NCBI GenBank assembly: GCA_023053575.1
Contig: JAKZAP010000017.1
Location: forward strand, 5,773,501-5,837,500
Source: Branchinecta lynchi
Taxonomy: Eukaryota > Arthropoda > Branchiopoda > Anostraca > Branchinectidae
Reading direction: 5' to 3'
DNA: 64,000 bases
The position numbers were made by a program, and so were the translations under genes. The notes under the pieces are model-generated. The model did no database searches. It worked only from the letters and a program-made list of their open reading frames with translations, and was not told where the DNA came from. Shown here piece after piece: positions 54,430 to 64,000 of the stretch (position 1 is its first letter; every line of letters begins with the position of its first letter).

Positions 54430-55175
54430 ACGTTTCGCCTCGGGGACGTTTTGTCATGTGGAAGTTGTCATGGGGACGTTTTGCCATACGGAAGTTTTGT
54501 CAATGGGGAAGTTTCGCCACGGGGGCGTTTTGCCATACGATGTCATGGGGACGTATAGCTACGGGGGCGATTTGTCATATGGAAGCTTTGTCGTGAGACG
54601 TTCCGCCAAGGGGACGTTTTGCCATATGGAAGTTTTGTCGTGGGGACGTTTCGCCACGGGGGCGTTTTGCCATATGTAAGTTTTGTTGAGGGGACGTCTC
54701 GCCAAGGGGACGTTTTGCCATATGGAAGTTTTGTCGTTAGGACGTTTCGCCGAGGAAATGTTTTGCCATATGGAAGGTCTGTCGTGGGGTCCGCGAAGGG
54801 GACGTTTTGCCATATTGAAGTTTTGTCGTGGGGACTTCTTGCCAAGGGGACGTTTTGCCATATCGAAGTTTTCTAGAGGGATGTTTCGCCAAAGGGATGT
54901 TTTGCCATATGGAAGTTTTGTCGTTCCGACGTTTCACCAAGGGGACGATTTGCCATATAGAAGTTTTGTCGTGGGGACGTTTTACCATACGGAAGTTTTG
55001 TCGTGGGGACGTTTCGCCACGGTGGCGTTTTGTCATACGGAAGTTTTTTCGTGGGGACGTTTCGCCCGGGGACGTTTTGCCATAAGGAAGTTTTATCGTG
55101 GGGACCTTTTGCCATACGGAAGTTTTGTCGTGGGGACGTTTCGCCATTGGGGCGTTTTGCCATGACGACGTTTTG
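54430..55175 (+). repeat. 48-bp-class minisatellite array
   Basis: About 15 imperfect units built on GGGGACGTTTTGCCATATGG, AAGTTTTGTCGTG and GGGGACGTTTCGCCA. Because unit lengths are largely multiples of three, several frames on both strands stay open for 80-180 codons, giving repetitive Lys/Pro/Thr- or Gly/Phe/Val-rich translations. This is expected for a minisatellite and is not evidence of a gene. Confidence 0.85.
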
Positions 55176-56084
55176 TTGGTAAGTTGACTATACTCATCTC
55201 TCATCCCTTGGAGGAAAGAAAAAACATTCTTTATATGCGTTTTGGTACTACAACCCCTTTCAATCCCCCCACTGCACAATCTCCCCCCAGAAAATTTTTC
55301 ACCCCTAACATCTTAGACCAGAACGTGAAAAATCCCGAAAATTCATAACTCAAAGTGCTACAATCGGGTATAGACAGAGCTTGGCTCTACCATTTGCCGA
55401 GCTGACGCCGAAAGCTGCTTTTAATGAACGATCATACTTTAGTCACGTTGTTTCTTTTTTTTAATTCTTTATTTTAAAGGACACGTCGTACTTATGATAG
55501 TGATTCATTCTACTTCAGTAATATTTCCATTGTCGTCCCCGAGAATCTTCACTTCACATGTGTATCCTATCTCCCCTATCAAAAATACAGTGATTATCAC
55601 GCTTGCCATAATAATAATAATAATATATTTGCAAACTGAATGGCAGGCCGTTAAGCCTCTACAAAATTCTTAATTTGCATTTCTTCTAAATTTGCATAAG
55701 CAAAAAAAAAAATACCATGTGTGTTGCCATGTGTGGTAACTTTACGTGACTTACCATGAGCCCGATCATTGTTGCCGCAGACCCGTAAATGTAAAATTTG
55801 CCGAGATTGCCATCCAAGGTAAAGGACATGGGAAGAGGCTAAAAACAGCCGAAGCCGTGTGTAATTTTCTGTAAGCATAGCTTAGTTGTAAAGCGGTCAA
55901 CTATCTCAGAACCATCACAGCAGAAACTCACCGTAGTGCGAGGTATATTTTATGTACGACAAATCATCGATGAACGGAAGTTCGTTAATAGATTTAGGCT
56001 AAACTTGTCTTTTTATGTTAACGACAAAGTCAAATTCGGCGTTTCCTATTAAATTATATTCTATTGTTATAATTCTTGCACCGT
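55176..56084. other. Host intergenic DNA, no gene seen
   Basis: Short AATAAT microsatellite near 55607. No gene supported. Confidence 0.45.
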
Positions 56085-56160
56085 TTTTTGTTTCAGCCTT
56101 TCTTGAATCAACTAGAAAGATACAGGTGTTGAAATAAGCTCGTTGAATCTACCGTATATA
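56085..56160 (+). repeat. Short direct repeat, also at 56680-56755
   Basis: TTTGTTTCAGCC...TTCTnGAATCAACTAGAAAGATnCAG followed by AGCTCGTTG occurs at both places about 595 bp apart, suggesting a local duplication spanning the segment between. Confidence 0.6.
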
Positions 56161-56572
56161 CTTTACAGTAGCGTATATTACGGGGGGGACAGGGGCAATC
56201 GCCCCCCCCCCCCCGAAATTCTTGAATAGAGGGTTTTTAATTGGAAAAACGTGTGCGAAATACGGGCGACAGGGGCGATCTTCATCCGAAATTCTCGGAA
56301 AAGGAGTTTTTTACGGGAAAAACGTACGCGGAAATACAAACTGAGAAGCTAAATCGAAATTATTTACAGTATGGTTCAGTAATTGATCTTATATACAGTT
56401 TTTTAGTCGTAGTGTGCATGATTACAAGATCAAAAGGTGTTTTTCGCACCTAGAGGTATTTTTAGTGTTAAAAACGGTCAAAATATGCAAAAAACGCCGA
56501 CAAATTTTCGGCCTTCCCGTATGAATGACTATATTCTTGCCCAGCCCCCCAAAAGTAAAGTTCCCTGCAAAC

Positions 56573-56674
56573 CTCGTCCTCGCTTTCCTCCGATTCTTCG
56601 TCGACACTCTCCTCTGCTTCTTCCGATACCTCCTCTTCTTCGTTCAATTCTCCATTCAAACTCTCTGGAAGTTT
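56573..56674 (-). CDS. Possible acidic exon of a minus-strand host gene
   Basis: 102 bp between a possible acceptor AAAGCAG| (56675) and a weak donor GACGAG|GTTTGC (56573/56572). It would encode 34 residues, extremely Glu/Ser-rich (NEEEEVSEEAEESVDEESEE). The non-consensus donor lowers confidence. It lies on the same strand as 52089-53350 and 59769-59858 and could belong to that gene. Confidence 0.3.
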
Positions 56675-56765
56675 CTGCTTTGTTTCAGCCGTTCTCGAAT
56701 CAACTAGAAAGATCCAGATGTTTGAGAAAAGCTCGTTGTATCCATCGTATCCACCAGCTTATTAT

Positions 56766-57063
56766 GAGCTTGTTCCACCCCACTTACCGTAGGTACTACG
56801 CATGACGTCACGAATTCTGGCTTTTTGCCTTCATGGCTGGAACGACTTTTCTATTCTCCAGCAGAATATCGTGCCTCGGACGAATCCGACCAATCACGTT
56901 ACAGAGATACGTTGTTACAACGCTTACTACCCTCCCGAGCATGGTGAGCAAACAGTTACTATTTTGATAAAGTCGGAACGGTCAGCGTAGTAACTTTTCG
57001 TGAGGCTGGAACGGAAATAGTAACTAACAGTTACTATTGTTAGAAGGATGGAACACGCTCAAT
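56766..57063 (+). mobile_element. MITE with GAGCGTGTTCCA ends, copy 2
   Basis: From TGAGCTTGTTCCACCCCACTTA to AGAAGGATGGAACACGCTCA. Interior CCGACCAATCACGTTACAGA, CCTCCCGAGCATGGTGAGCA and CGTGAGGCTGGAACGGAAAT match 48884-49171 in order. Confidence 0.75.
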
Positions 57064-57757
57064 ATGTCCGTTATGACGCGTTGTGCCAAAACCAACCAAT
57101 AGGAAGCAAGATTCGTTTTGGAGTAACATTTTGAAGCCTTCAAGCTGTCATTTCTGATGGAAATTTTCTTAAAATTTGTGAATGTACAACTGAAAAGAGC
57201 CAGAAAGCAGAAAACTTATCGTACCAGCAACATGCTCAGAATAGTTACCAAAAGAAAAAGTTCTATACCTCACAATGTTTAAGGACCCCCTCACACGGAA
57301 CCACTGCTTTAAAGCAGTGGTTCCCAACCTTTTCCGTACGGCGTACCCCTAATCAAGGTTCGAAAAGATTGTGTACCCCCTTTTTCAGAACGCAAAAAAG
57401 ACGATAGTTATCTTATTATCATAAATGATAAGGCATACATTTTTTACACAAAATCAATGAGGCTATCACCAGAGGCTGCCTTGTAGCAAAAACTTTGTCA
57501 AAAATTGGCTCGACGTCGTTAGCCGCATATTTTTACAGTCAGATTGTGTCTGTGTTTGGTTTGTATGCTGTTTGGTCATCAAGCTGCATCAAAAACTTTT
57601 TCGTTAGCTTAATTCGCAACCTGAATGACAATATCACTAGCAATGCCTTCGATTCTTCTTGAAACAATGTTGTTTGAAACAGGAACAGATTTTACGGCAG
57701 TATGCTAGCTGTTCCTGAATCAACGTTATTTCACTGACTTTCACTTGGGCTTGTAAT
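57064..57757. other. Host intergenic DNA, no gene seen
   Basis: Includes an AGCAGTGGTTCCCAACCTTTT-like stretch at about 57315 and its complement-like TTTGGGAATCACTGATTT at about 58114. Together they frame about 800 bp, probably the ends of a hAT-type element (CAGTGGTTCCCAA ends) that contains the next feature. Confidence 0.5.
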
Positions 57758-58133
57758 CAGAGGCGTCGCGCACGGGTTGAAAACCCCCTCCCCCCCCCCC
57801 CCACCCTATAAAAAAGATAGACCAGACGATTAAAAAGAAAAGAGTCAGCGCGAAGCGCCGCGGTTTTTCATCAAAGCAGTTATTTAAAAAGAAAAAAGAA
57901 AAAAAAGTAGGCTAGGTAAAACACGGCCAGTAAAATACCTTGCCCCTTAAGATGCATTTTGGCTGGTGATGCCTCTGCTGGTAATATTAGGCATTCGGCA
58001 ATCAAAAATGAGTGAGGCGAGATTATGAAGCTACAGACTAAACCAATTTTGGTTCCTTCGCGTACCCCTTGCAAGTGTCTCTCGTACCCCTTGGGGTACA
58101 CATACCACCGTTTGGGAATCACTGATTTAAAGG
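57315..58133. mobile_element. Probable hAT-type element with CAGTGGTTCCCAACCT ends
   Basis: The left end CAGTGGTTCCCAACCTTTTC and the right end GGTTTGGGAATCACTG-like (CCGTTTGGGAATCACTG) are inverted. Flanks TTTAAAG and ATTTAAAG are similar. CAGTGGTTCTCAA-type ends with 8-bp duplications are common for hAT. The GTACCCCTTG motif near both ends is shared. No transposase frame remains. Confidence 0.55.
57758..57977 (-). mobile_element. hAT-type MITE, poly-G family copy 3 (nested)
   Basis: CAGAGGCGTCGCGC to GGTGATGCCTCTG, with flanking octamers CTTGTAAT and CTGGTAAT (7 of 8). It shares the GCGCGAAGCGCCG palindrome and C-run with copies 1 and 2. Nested inside 57315-58133. Confidence 0.7.
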
Positions 58134-59527
58134 ACAACTGAACAATGAAACCATACTTGAACACAGCACGGAGAATGCATTTACAGACATGGCCACGGAG
58201 AGCATTCTTCTCCTGAACGTGACATTTTCAAAATAGGGATGTTCGTTTCTGGAGGTTTGCACATGCAGACTCACACATGCAAGACAAAAAGCGCAATTCA
58301 TTCAAATCTTGTACAGTGCTGGCCGGATCGTATTGGAATTTCTTATAGATATACGTCTGGGCTTAACTGGTTAAAAAATATCCCAGAAGAACGGTTAATT
58401 GGAGACATTTGTTCATTTCCAAATTGTTAGGTACAGAAATAAGGAAATTTGCAAAATGGAGCAAAAATCATAGCTTGGAAACACTATTTCGTACTTGGAT
58501 TGGGTTTTCTGCAGGCAATGTTAACGGAAGTCATACAGATAGGGATGATACTTGGTACTCTTCATTCAGGTGTCCTTTAAAATTAGGCTCTGACTTAAAA
58601 AAATTACCCACGGCTTTGGCTGTTTTAAGCCTGTTTCGAGACCCGTTGACTTATAGCGAAAACGGGAAAAATTTACATAAACCATTTCTTCTGATGGAAA
58701 AACTTTTCGCAGACAACCGTCGACAGCGTGATACGCATCGAAGGTAGCAAGTGAGAAAATTTTGTTAGACGGGTTAGAATGCAGGCTACCGTACGACATT
58801 CGGGTCTCAGCGTATAGATGAATGGAGTGATTACGGAAGTAGGGTGTATTAGTAAGAAAAAAAAGAAAAAAAGTAGGTTGTATTAGTAAGAAAAAAAAGA
58901 AAAAATAAGAATAAAAGAAAAAATAGAAATAAATAAATAAAAAGGTTGTTTTACAATTTTTGTGTGGCCGAAAAGCCTCTGTCCACGATCAACAATATTT
59001 GTATGGGTCGCACTCTGGCTCAGATTTGACAGAACTCCCGAGATGATTTCGACGTTGTAGCTCAAACCTGACGGGAAATTTAAACCTATCGGCAATATTA
59101 TAAAATTATAATTTACATTATAAAATTAGCACAGATAAACATAAAACTTCCTTCTAGTACAGAACGGCACGGGGTAAGCCTGACGCTCTATTTATTGAGA
59201 TTTTATCTGTATTTTTACTTTATTTTCAAGCACTTGAACCCCCCCCCCCCAAAAAAAAAAAAAGACAAAACGGCATTTCTGCGAGCTTTTTTTTTCCGTG
59301 GTGGCTTGACTGATTTCAACTTACATCTCTCAGCCCATCTGTCGCCCCTCAAGTACATTTCAACCATTAAGTCCACTTTCACCGTCAACCTCTTCCCCCC
59401 CCCCTTCAATATCCTTCAACTTCTTTCCGATTTGTAGGTCGAGCGTGCGGGACACACTTCTTTTTCCATGACAAACACTCATAAACGTGTGGGAAATAGA
59501 CATGTCGCGAAAATTGCCTCTAAGGTA
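58134..59527. other. Host intergenic DNA, no gene seen
   Basis: A-rich low-complexity sequence at 58855-58945 and C/A runs at 59240-59270. No gene is supported. Confidence 0.45.
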
Positions 59528-59768
59528 TGAATCAATCAATCAAGTTTATTTTCCAAATAGCTTAAAGTTAGAAGAGGAATAGAATATTTACGAAATACAC
59601 AAACAAGAAACAAATTAAATAGCATAAATGATGGGAAGAAACTATGTGTGAATTGGGCAGAAGAATTAGCAGGATACGGAGAGAACTGAGTGGTATAGTG
59701 TTCCTCTCGGACCGACGCAAGTATACTCTGGTAAGTCTTCCACAGCATCACGGTCAGCAATCGCTTAC

Positions 59769-59858
59769 CTGTATCTGCGTCAAAAGGCAGTGTTGGTTCG
59801 TCCTCTTCGGAAACTGCTTCAGAGCTGCCTGCTGAACCCTCGGAACTGGCATCAGTTT
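59769..59858 (-). CDS. Probable short acidic host exon
   Basis: 90 bp between a good acceptor (CTGCTATTTTTAG| at 59859) and a consensus donor ATACAG|GTAAGCG (59769/59768). The open frame through it reads Ser/Glu-rich (DASSEGSAGSSEAVSEEDE) then PTLPFDADT, phase 2 in and phase 1 out. The splice sites are the best in this part of the window. No family is recognised. It may be an upstream exon of the gene ending at 52089. Confidence 0.45.
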
Positions 59859-60097
59859 CTAAAAATAGCAGTGTGATAAATAAAACAGCAGGCAACCCAA
59901 AGTTTTTTGAAACATACTGTTCAGAACGTTTTACATCTTTTATTGGTTTTAACATCCCCCCCCCCCCGTACACAAATATACAGGAAATTATAAAATCTTA
60001 TTATAAACTGCAGTTCTGACAGCGAGAACATGTGGATCTTTCCAAGACACGCACGAGATGCAAACGCGTTACGGCGGCTCGCTTGTCGCTCGCCTCT

Positions 60098-60300
60098 ATG
60101 AGCGTGTTCCACCCTTCTAACTACAGTAACTATTACTTATTATTTTCGTTCCAGCGTCATACACTGACCGTTCCAGCCTTCTCGAAATAGCAACTATTGC
60201 TTACCACGCTCGGGAGCGTAGTAAGCGTGGTAACTACGAATCTCTTTGACCTGATTGGTCCGATTAGCCCGCGGCACGATATTTTGCTGAAAATGGGATA
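60098..60300 (-). mobile_element. MITE with GAGCGTGTTCCA ends, truncated copy 3
   Basis: TGAGCGTGTTCCACCCTTCTAAC, then reversed blocks of the family: TTGCTTACCACGCTCGGGAGC and CTTTGACCTGATTGGTCCGA. The other end is missing. Confidence 0.65.
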
Positions 60301-61406
60301 CTGTGTAACCGGCTTTTGATACCGCTTTTTTCGCCGGGGGGTCGAATCAGTGGCGGTGGTAAACTGGGGGTACTTCCGTTTTCGCCGGGGGTCCTCTGGA
60401 ACCATCTTTTATATCATTCTTGTCGCACTTTGTTGTGATTGGTATTAACTAAAGTTTTGACAGTGTGGGATTTGCCAATCACAAGGATCTTGGTCCTGTG
60501 ACTTTAGCAAGGCACATTGACGGATGGCACCGAGGAAAACGCATAGCGCAAACTTCACATTTGTATTTCTTTTCAGCCAAATCTCGTATCTCGATTTTAA
60601 AGCTCAAAAACGAATTCAGCATGTAAGCACTAACTGAATTTACCAATTTCACTGATTCGTGCTGGCAGACGGACAGACAGACGGACGGACGCCGAAAAGA
60701 CACTCAAATCCTTGCCAGGGTACCTGTGGTCTGTCTGTCTGTCTGTACTTTCTTTAGTTATAAAGCTGATTTCACACTGACGCGTTTAGCCTCTCCTTCT
60801 GATCTACACAACCTCTGCATCGCGCTTGCGTCGACGCAACGCAGAGCTTGCGCAGATAAATACAAGGCAACGCAAGAACAGAAACAAGTTATATCATTGC
60901 GTTTCATCGACGTACGCATCAGATTTTCCAGAGAAGAACAAACAAGACCAAAGGTTTCGATGGGATCCCAAAAATCTATCATTTGATTCAAACAATTGGG
61001 TAATGTCTTCGCCATTCAGTCTTCGTCAGATTCCTTGAATATTTGTACTGTTAAAATAAAGTTCAAAAATGGATTCAGCATGTCTCCTTGCCCAGATACC
61101 GAATCTCTAATCGATTTCAGAAACAGCTCTGAGCTTCAACCAAATTTCCAGTTTCAGACAAATTCGTGATGAACCATTTGTCCAGCAAGAAATCCAAGTT
61201 CAAATATGGATTCAGCGGACCTCCTTGCCCCCTCAATGGATATCTAATTAGCTTATAAGCCATACATGTTTTTACCGTAAATTCCAAACCCATCCTCTGC
61301 CTCTAAAGATAGGACTAAAGGACCCATCTACGAACTTGATCTGTACTTTACCAGTGAATCCTCATTGAACAACATCCTCGCTTGATGTTTCCTCGTTTGA
61401 ACATTT
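60301..61406. other. Host intergenic DNA, no gene seen
   Basis: Contains GACGGACAGACAGACGGACGG and GTCTGTCTGTCTGTAC simple stretches around 60670-60745. AAACAAGACCAAAGGTTTCGATGGGATCCC at 60939 recurs near 63735, so a dispersed repeat is present. Confidence 0.45.
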
Positions 61407-61630
61407 AGATAGATAGATAGATAGATTTATTAATTGCTAAGCAGCCCGAGGGCCATGGCAACAAAAAATCACAAAAAAGTATCACATACTAGAATAAAAC
61501 GCACAAAACAAAACAACACAAAAAGAGAAGCTCCTCCTTAGTCTTTCTCTTCTCTAATAACTGTTTTCAACATTTCTTTGTTACTTCCCTAATCCAAAAA
61601 TCTACTTCTATGTTCCGTCGCTGTCCTCAG
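61407..61630 (-). mobile_element. Reversed 3' end of the non-LTR family seen at 14111-14784
   Basis: An AGATAGATAGATAGAT tail precedes GCAGCCCGAGGGCCATGGCAAC, the complement of the GTTGCCATGGCCCTCGGGC tail at 14726. A TTCTATGTTCCG segment at about 61608 continues the similarity (ATGGAnCATAGAAG in the forward copy). 5'-truncated. Confidence 0.65.
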
Positions 61631-61674
61631 GAATTATATAACAACCACAACCACTTGGCGGGTTATAAATAAAA

Positions 61675-61697
61675 TATATATATATATATATATATAA
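61675..61697. repeat. (TA)n microsatellite
   Basis: About eleven TA dinucleotides. Confidence 0.9.
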
Positions 61698-64000
61698 TTC
61701 AAAAAGGAAAAAGGAAATTAAATGTTACTGAGTTGTTGTTTTTTAGTACTAACTCAAAACCGTTGTTCAAAACCGGTATCTCTACACTCCCAGTATCCAT
61801 GGTAACCCCAAAGCAACAAAACCAAAACTCGGGGAAACCTGTGGAAGATTCACTAGAAAGAGAATGGCGAGGAAAAACCAAGAGTTCCAAGTTTTCAAAA
61901 CAGAATACCTAAACCTAGGTCATCTAGTGAATAAGGGGATGTACTTACTACCTATTCCAAAAGAAGAGAAAGGTACGCAGAAGGTAAGAGAGGCTGTGTA
62001 GAGTGACCCCTGGCCCAAAACAGAGTGAACTGGGAACGAAATTTTATTTAAGGCTAATGAACGAAAAAACTTGAAATGGTCACTATTCGGTCGGAATCGC
62101 TACTGCAAAATATGTTTGTACCTGTGAGCGAACGATACTACTGTATCAAATTAATAATGGACTAGTATCATAGAGCTAATATGACTTACATTATAAAAGA
62201 AGAAAAGTAGGCCAAAGCGTGTACAAAGGAAAAGTAGGCGTAAGAATTCTTGATTATTTCATGTTTAAAGTTTATTTTTCGTATTTTCTGTAACTGTACA
62301 ACTATTGTACGATTAGTGAGAGGAAGCCATGCGCTCCCCAAAATCACCCCAATCTCCCCCTTGAACAGATACCTAAGCCCGCGAAACCTATCGAAAACTA
62401 TTTCAGTAGCTTATTTTCGCTCCAATAGCTCCCCTTAATTTGAAATCACTTCTCCCGCCCCTCCACTTACGTTTTGGGATCCCAAAAAGCAGGCACATAA
62501 TGTATTTGTACCAAGGAAGTCAGTCGATCTTAAGACAGTCTCAAGTTCGTTGTAAGTCAGTGAACAGTGTACAGTGAGATTACCAGTGTATGTACTCGAT
62601 GTATTAAGTAAGTCGAAATATCTATTCCCCATATATCCGCACTCTAGTTCGTTTGACTCTATAACGCCCTAGTAGATAGACCCCCAAGAGCCTCCCCCGC
62701 GCTACCAAAAACAGTCCAGGACCAGAAGTCCAACGGTACATCTTCCTACCGTATTACAGCGACACAACTAGAATTTTTTTTTAAATAGTCTGAATTTATG
62801 TCATACACAGGACAACAGTGACACAAAGAGTGCAGTGTGCGATGTTTCACTCATCTATGCAATGATATTTAGCCTAACTAAGCTAGCACCTGTCAGAAGA
62901 CGAACCTCGATGTTTATGAACTCGTTCGTGTCCTTGCTTGCAGAGGTTTCCAAAAAGGTATAATTATTGTATTATTTTTCATTAAACCGACGCATTTAGC
63001 ATATTTTTAAAACACAGCTTTGAAGTTGAATTATTAATATAAGATTCGATTGGAAACTTCAGGGCTGCAAAACGGACACTTCAGCTTCATTGAATTATAG
63101 CTATATTTCGGACCTTCTTGAGAAGGGTCCTGTTTAAGCTTAAGCTGGAAAATGAACTTTTCATTTTCTTGTTTTTTTTTTCTTTTCTTATTCTCCTTGT
63201 TCGTGAACCAATAGAACGAACTTATCATTTTCTTGTCATTGTTAATTTTTTAGCTTGAGCGCCTTTAGCCTGGAGAGGCCCTTTGCCAAGAAGGGCCGAA
63301 ATATAGCTCTATTAAAATTAGCTGACGTATCCATTTTACAGTGTCAAATGTGATTCGCAGTCAGCCTGGGCTGAAGGAATACAACTCCAGGACTTTATAA
63401 GGGTGAAACGAATCGCTAATAAGAGTTCTATTCCCGATCTCGGACTGAGACTGTGTTATATTACATATCTGTGACACCTTTACGTTTTAACCTGTTGTCC
63501 GAACCCGAGCATCTAACGAGAGAAAAAGACACTTCGCGAAAAAGGCACTTTGTGAGAGCTGTTATAAACATTTGGAATTAAACAGTTCGTGTCGTTACAA
63601 CCGGACAGTCCCCAAAAACTCTAATCAATAGACTCGGATTGTCAGAAGTTTCACGGCATCCAAAGACGACCACAAGAATGTGCATTTTCAACAGATAACA
63701 AGTCGAAACGCTACCAGTTAATGTTACAGAAACAAGACCAAAGTTTCGATGGGATCCCAAAATTTGTACATTCATTCAGACAATTGCGTCTTTTCTTCGC
63801 CAGATTCGTACATCCGCCACAGCTAATTAACTATTCACTGATCTCCTGGTGCTGGTCAAAAGATCACTAGAACCTTCGAGAAGATCGAGTGGCGTGTAAG
63901 AGGATTGAAACAACTAAGTATATTACCATGTGGACCTTAATTCTTTGGACTTACGGGAATTAAAAAGAAAAAACAGAAAACAAAATACTTAAAGAAATCG
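61698..64000. other. Host intergenic DNA, no gene seen
   Basis: An inverted segment at about 63085-63320 pairs AGCTATATTTCGGACCTTCTT with AAGAAGGGCCGAAATATAGCT, a small hairpin related to the CGAAATATCGCAGAT arms at 22257-22550. Fragments of other repeats occur at 63637 and 63735. No gene is supported. Confidence 0.45.

Noticed and set aside
54737..55279. 180-codon minus-strand open frame
   Set aside because: Translation is a direct product of the 48-bp minisatellite, and overlapping frames on the other strand are equally open.

Overview
The window is a piece of an invertebrate animal genome. It has sparse GT-AG-bounded exons, non-LTR retrotransposon tails, many short non-autonomous DNA transposons with clean target-site duplications, satellites and long AT-rich gaps. 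Nothing in the sequence identifies the species. The one gene-dense block, 34432-48020, is a complete 13,589-bp Maverick/Polinton (adintovirus-like) element. Its 585-bp terminal inverted repeats look identical by eye, and a perfect 6-bp target-site duplication (AGTGAT) flanks it. It carries the full virus-like gene set.

Region by region. 1-34431: host DNA with no recognised long gene. It holds one probable first coding exon (8919-9417, minus), one possible last exon near 18350, two decayed non-LTR 3' ends (12600-13215, 14111-14784), hAT-type MITEs with 8-bp duplications (1527-1830, 793-1108, 4891-5094, 19007-19182, 22918-23245), a TTAA-ended MITE family, several fold-back elements, a tandem 1.1-kb duplication (14825-17115) and a 5.7-kb fold-back-like array (21334-27003). 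34432-48020: the Polinton. 48021-64000: host DNA with MITEs, a 132-bp satellite, a 48-bp minisatellite and short exons (52089-52742, 53215-53350, perhaps 56573-56674 and 59769-59858) that may belong to one or more minus-strand genes.

Polinton layout: terminal-repeat gene (-), two-TM protein (-), a divergent intergenic repeat region, protein-primed DNA polymerase B (+), a 21-bp dyad-repeat array, packaging ATPase, fibre-like protein, AT-hook virion protein, adenain-type protease, zinc ribbon, retroviral-type integrase, an unknown protein, penton-type minor capsid protein, pVI-like protein, double-jelly-roll major capsid protein, terminal-repeat gene (+). Polymerase and integrase would replicate and insert the element. 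The ATPase, protease and capsid proteins would build a virion.

The most unusual signal is that polymerase, protease and integrase, the three enzymes besides the ATPase, are each interrupted in a way that resembles recoding. The polymerase has one in-frame TGA. The protease and integrase frames have no usable ATG, and each overlaps an upstream small gene in the -1 frame, with a correctly phased slippery A-rich heptamer in the overlap. Every other gene starts at a shared (A/T)TAAATG-like motif, which protease and integrase lack. Programmed frameshifting, early decay and homopolymer sequencing error are all still possible. The element also landed inside an older TTAA-family MITE; a paralogous copy at 2018-2490 shows the unoccupied site.
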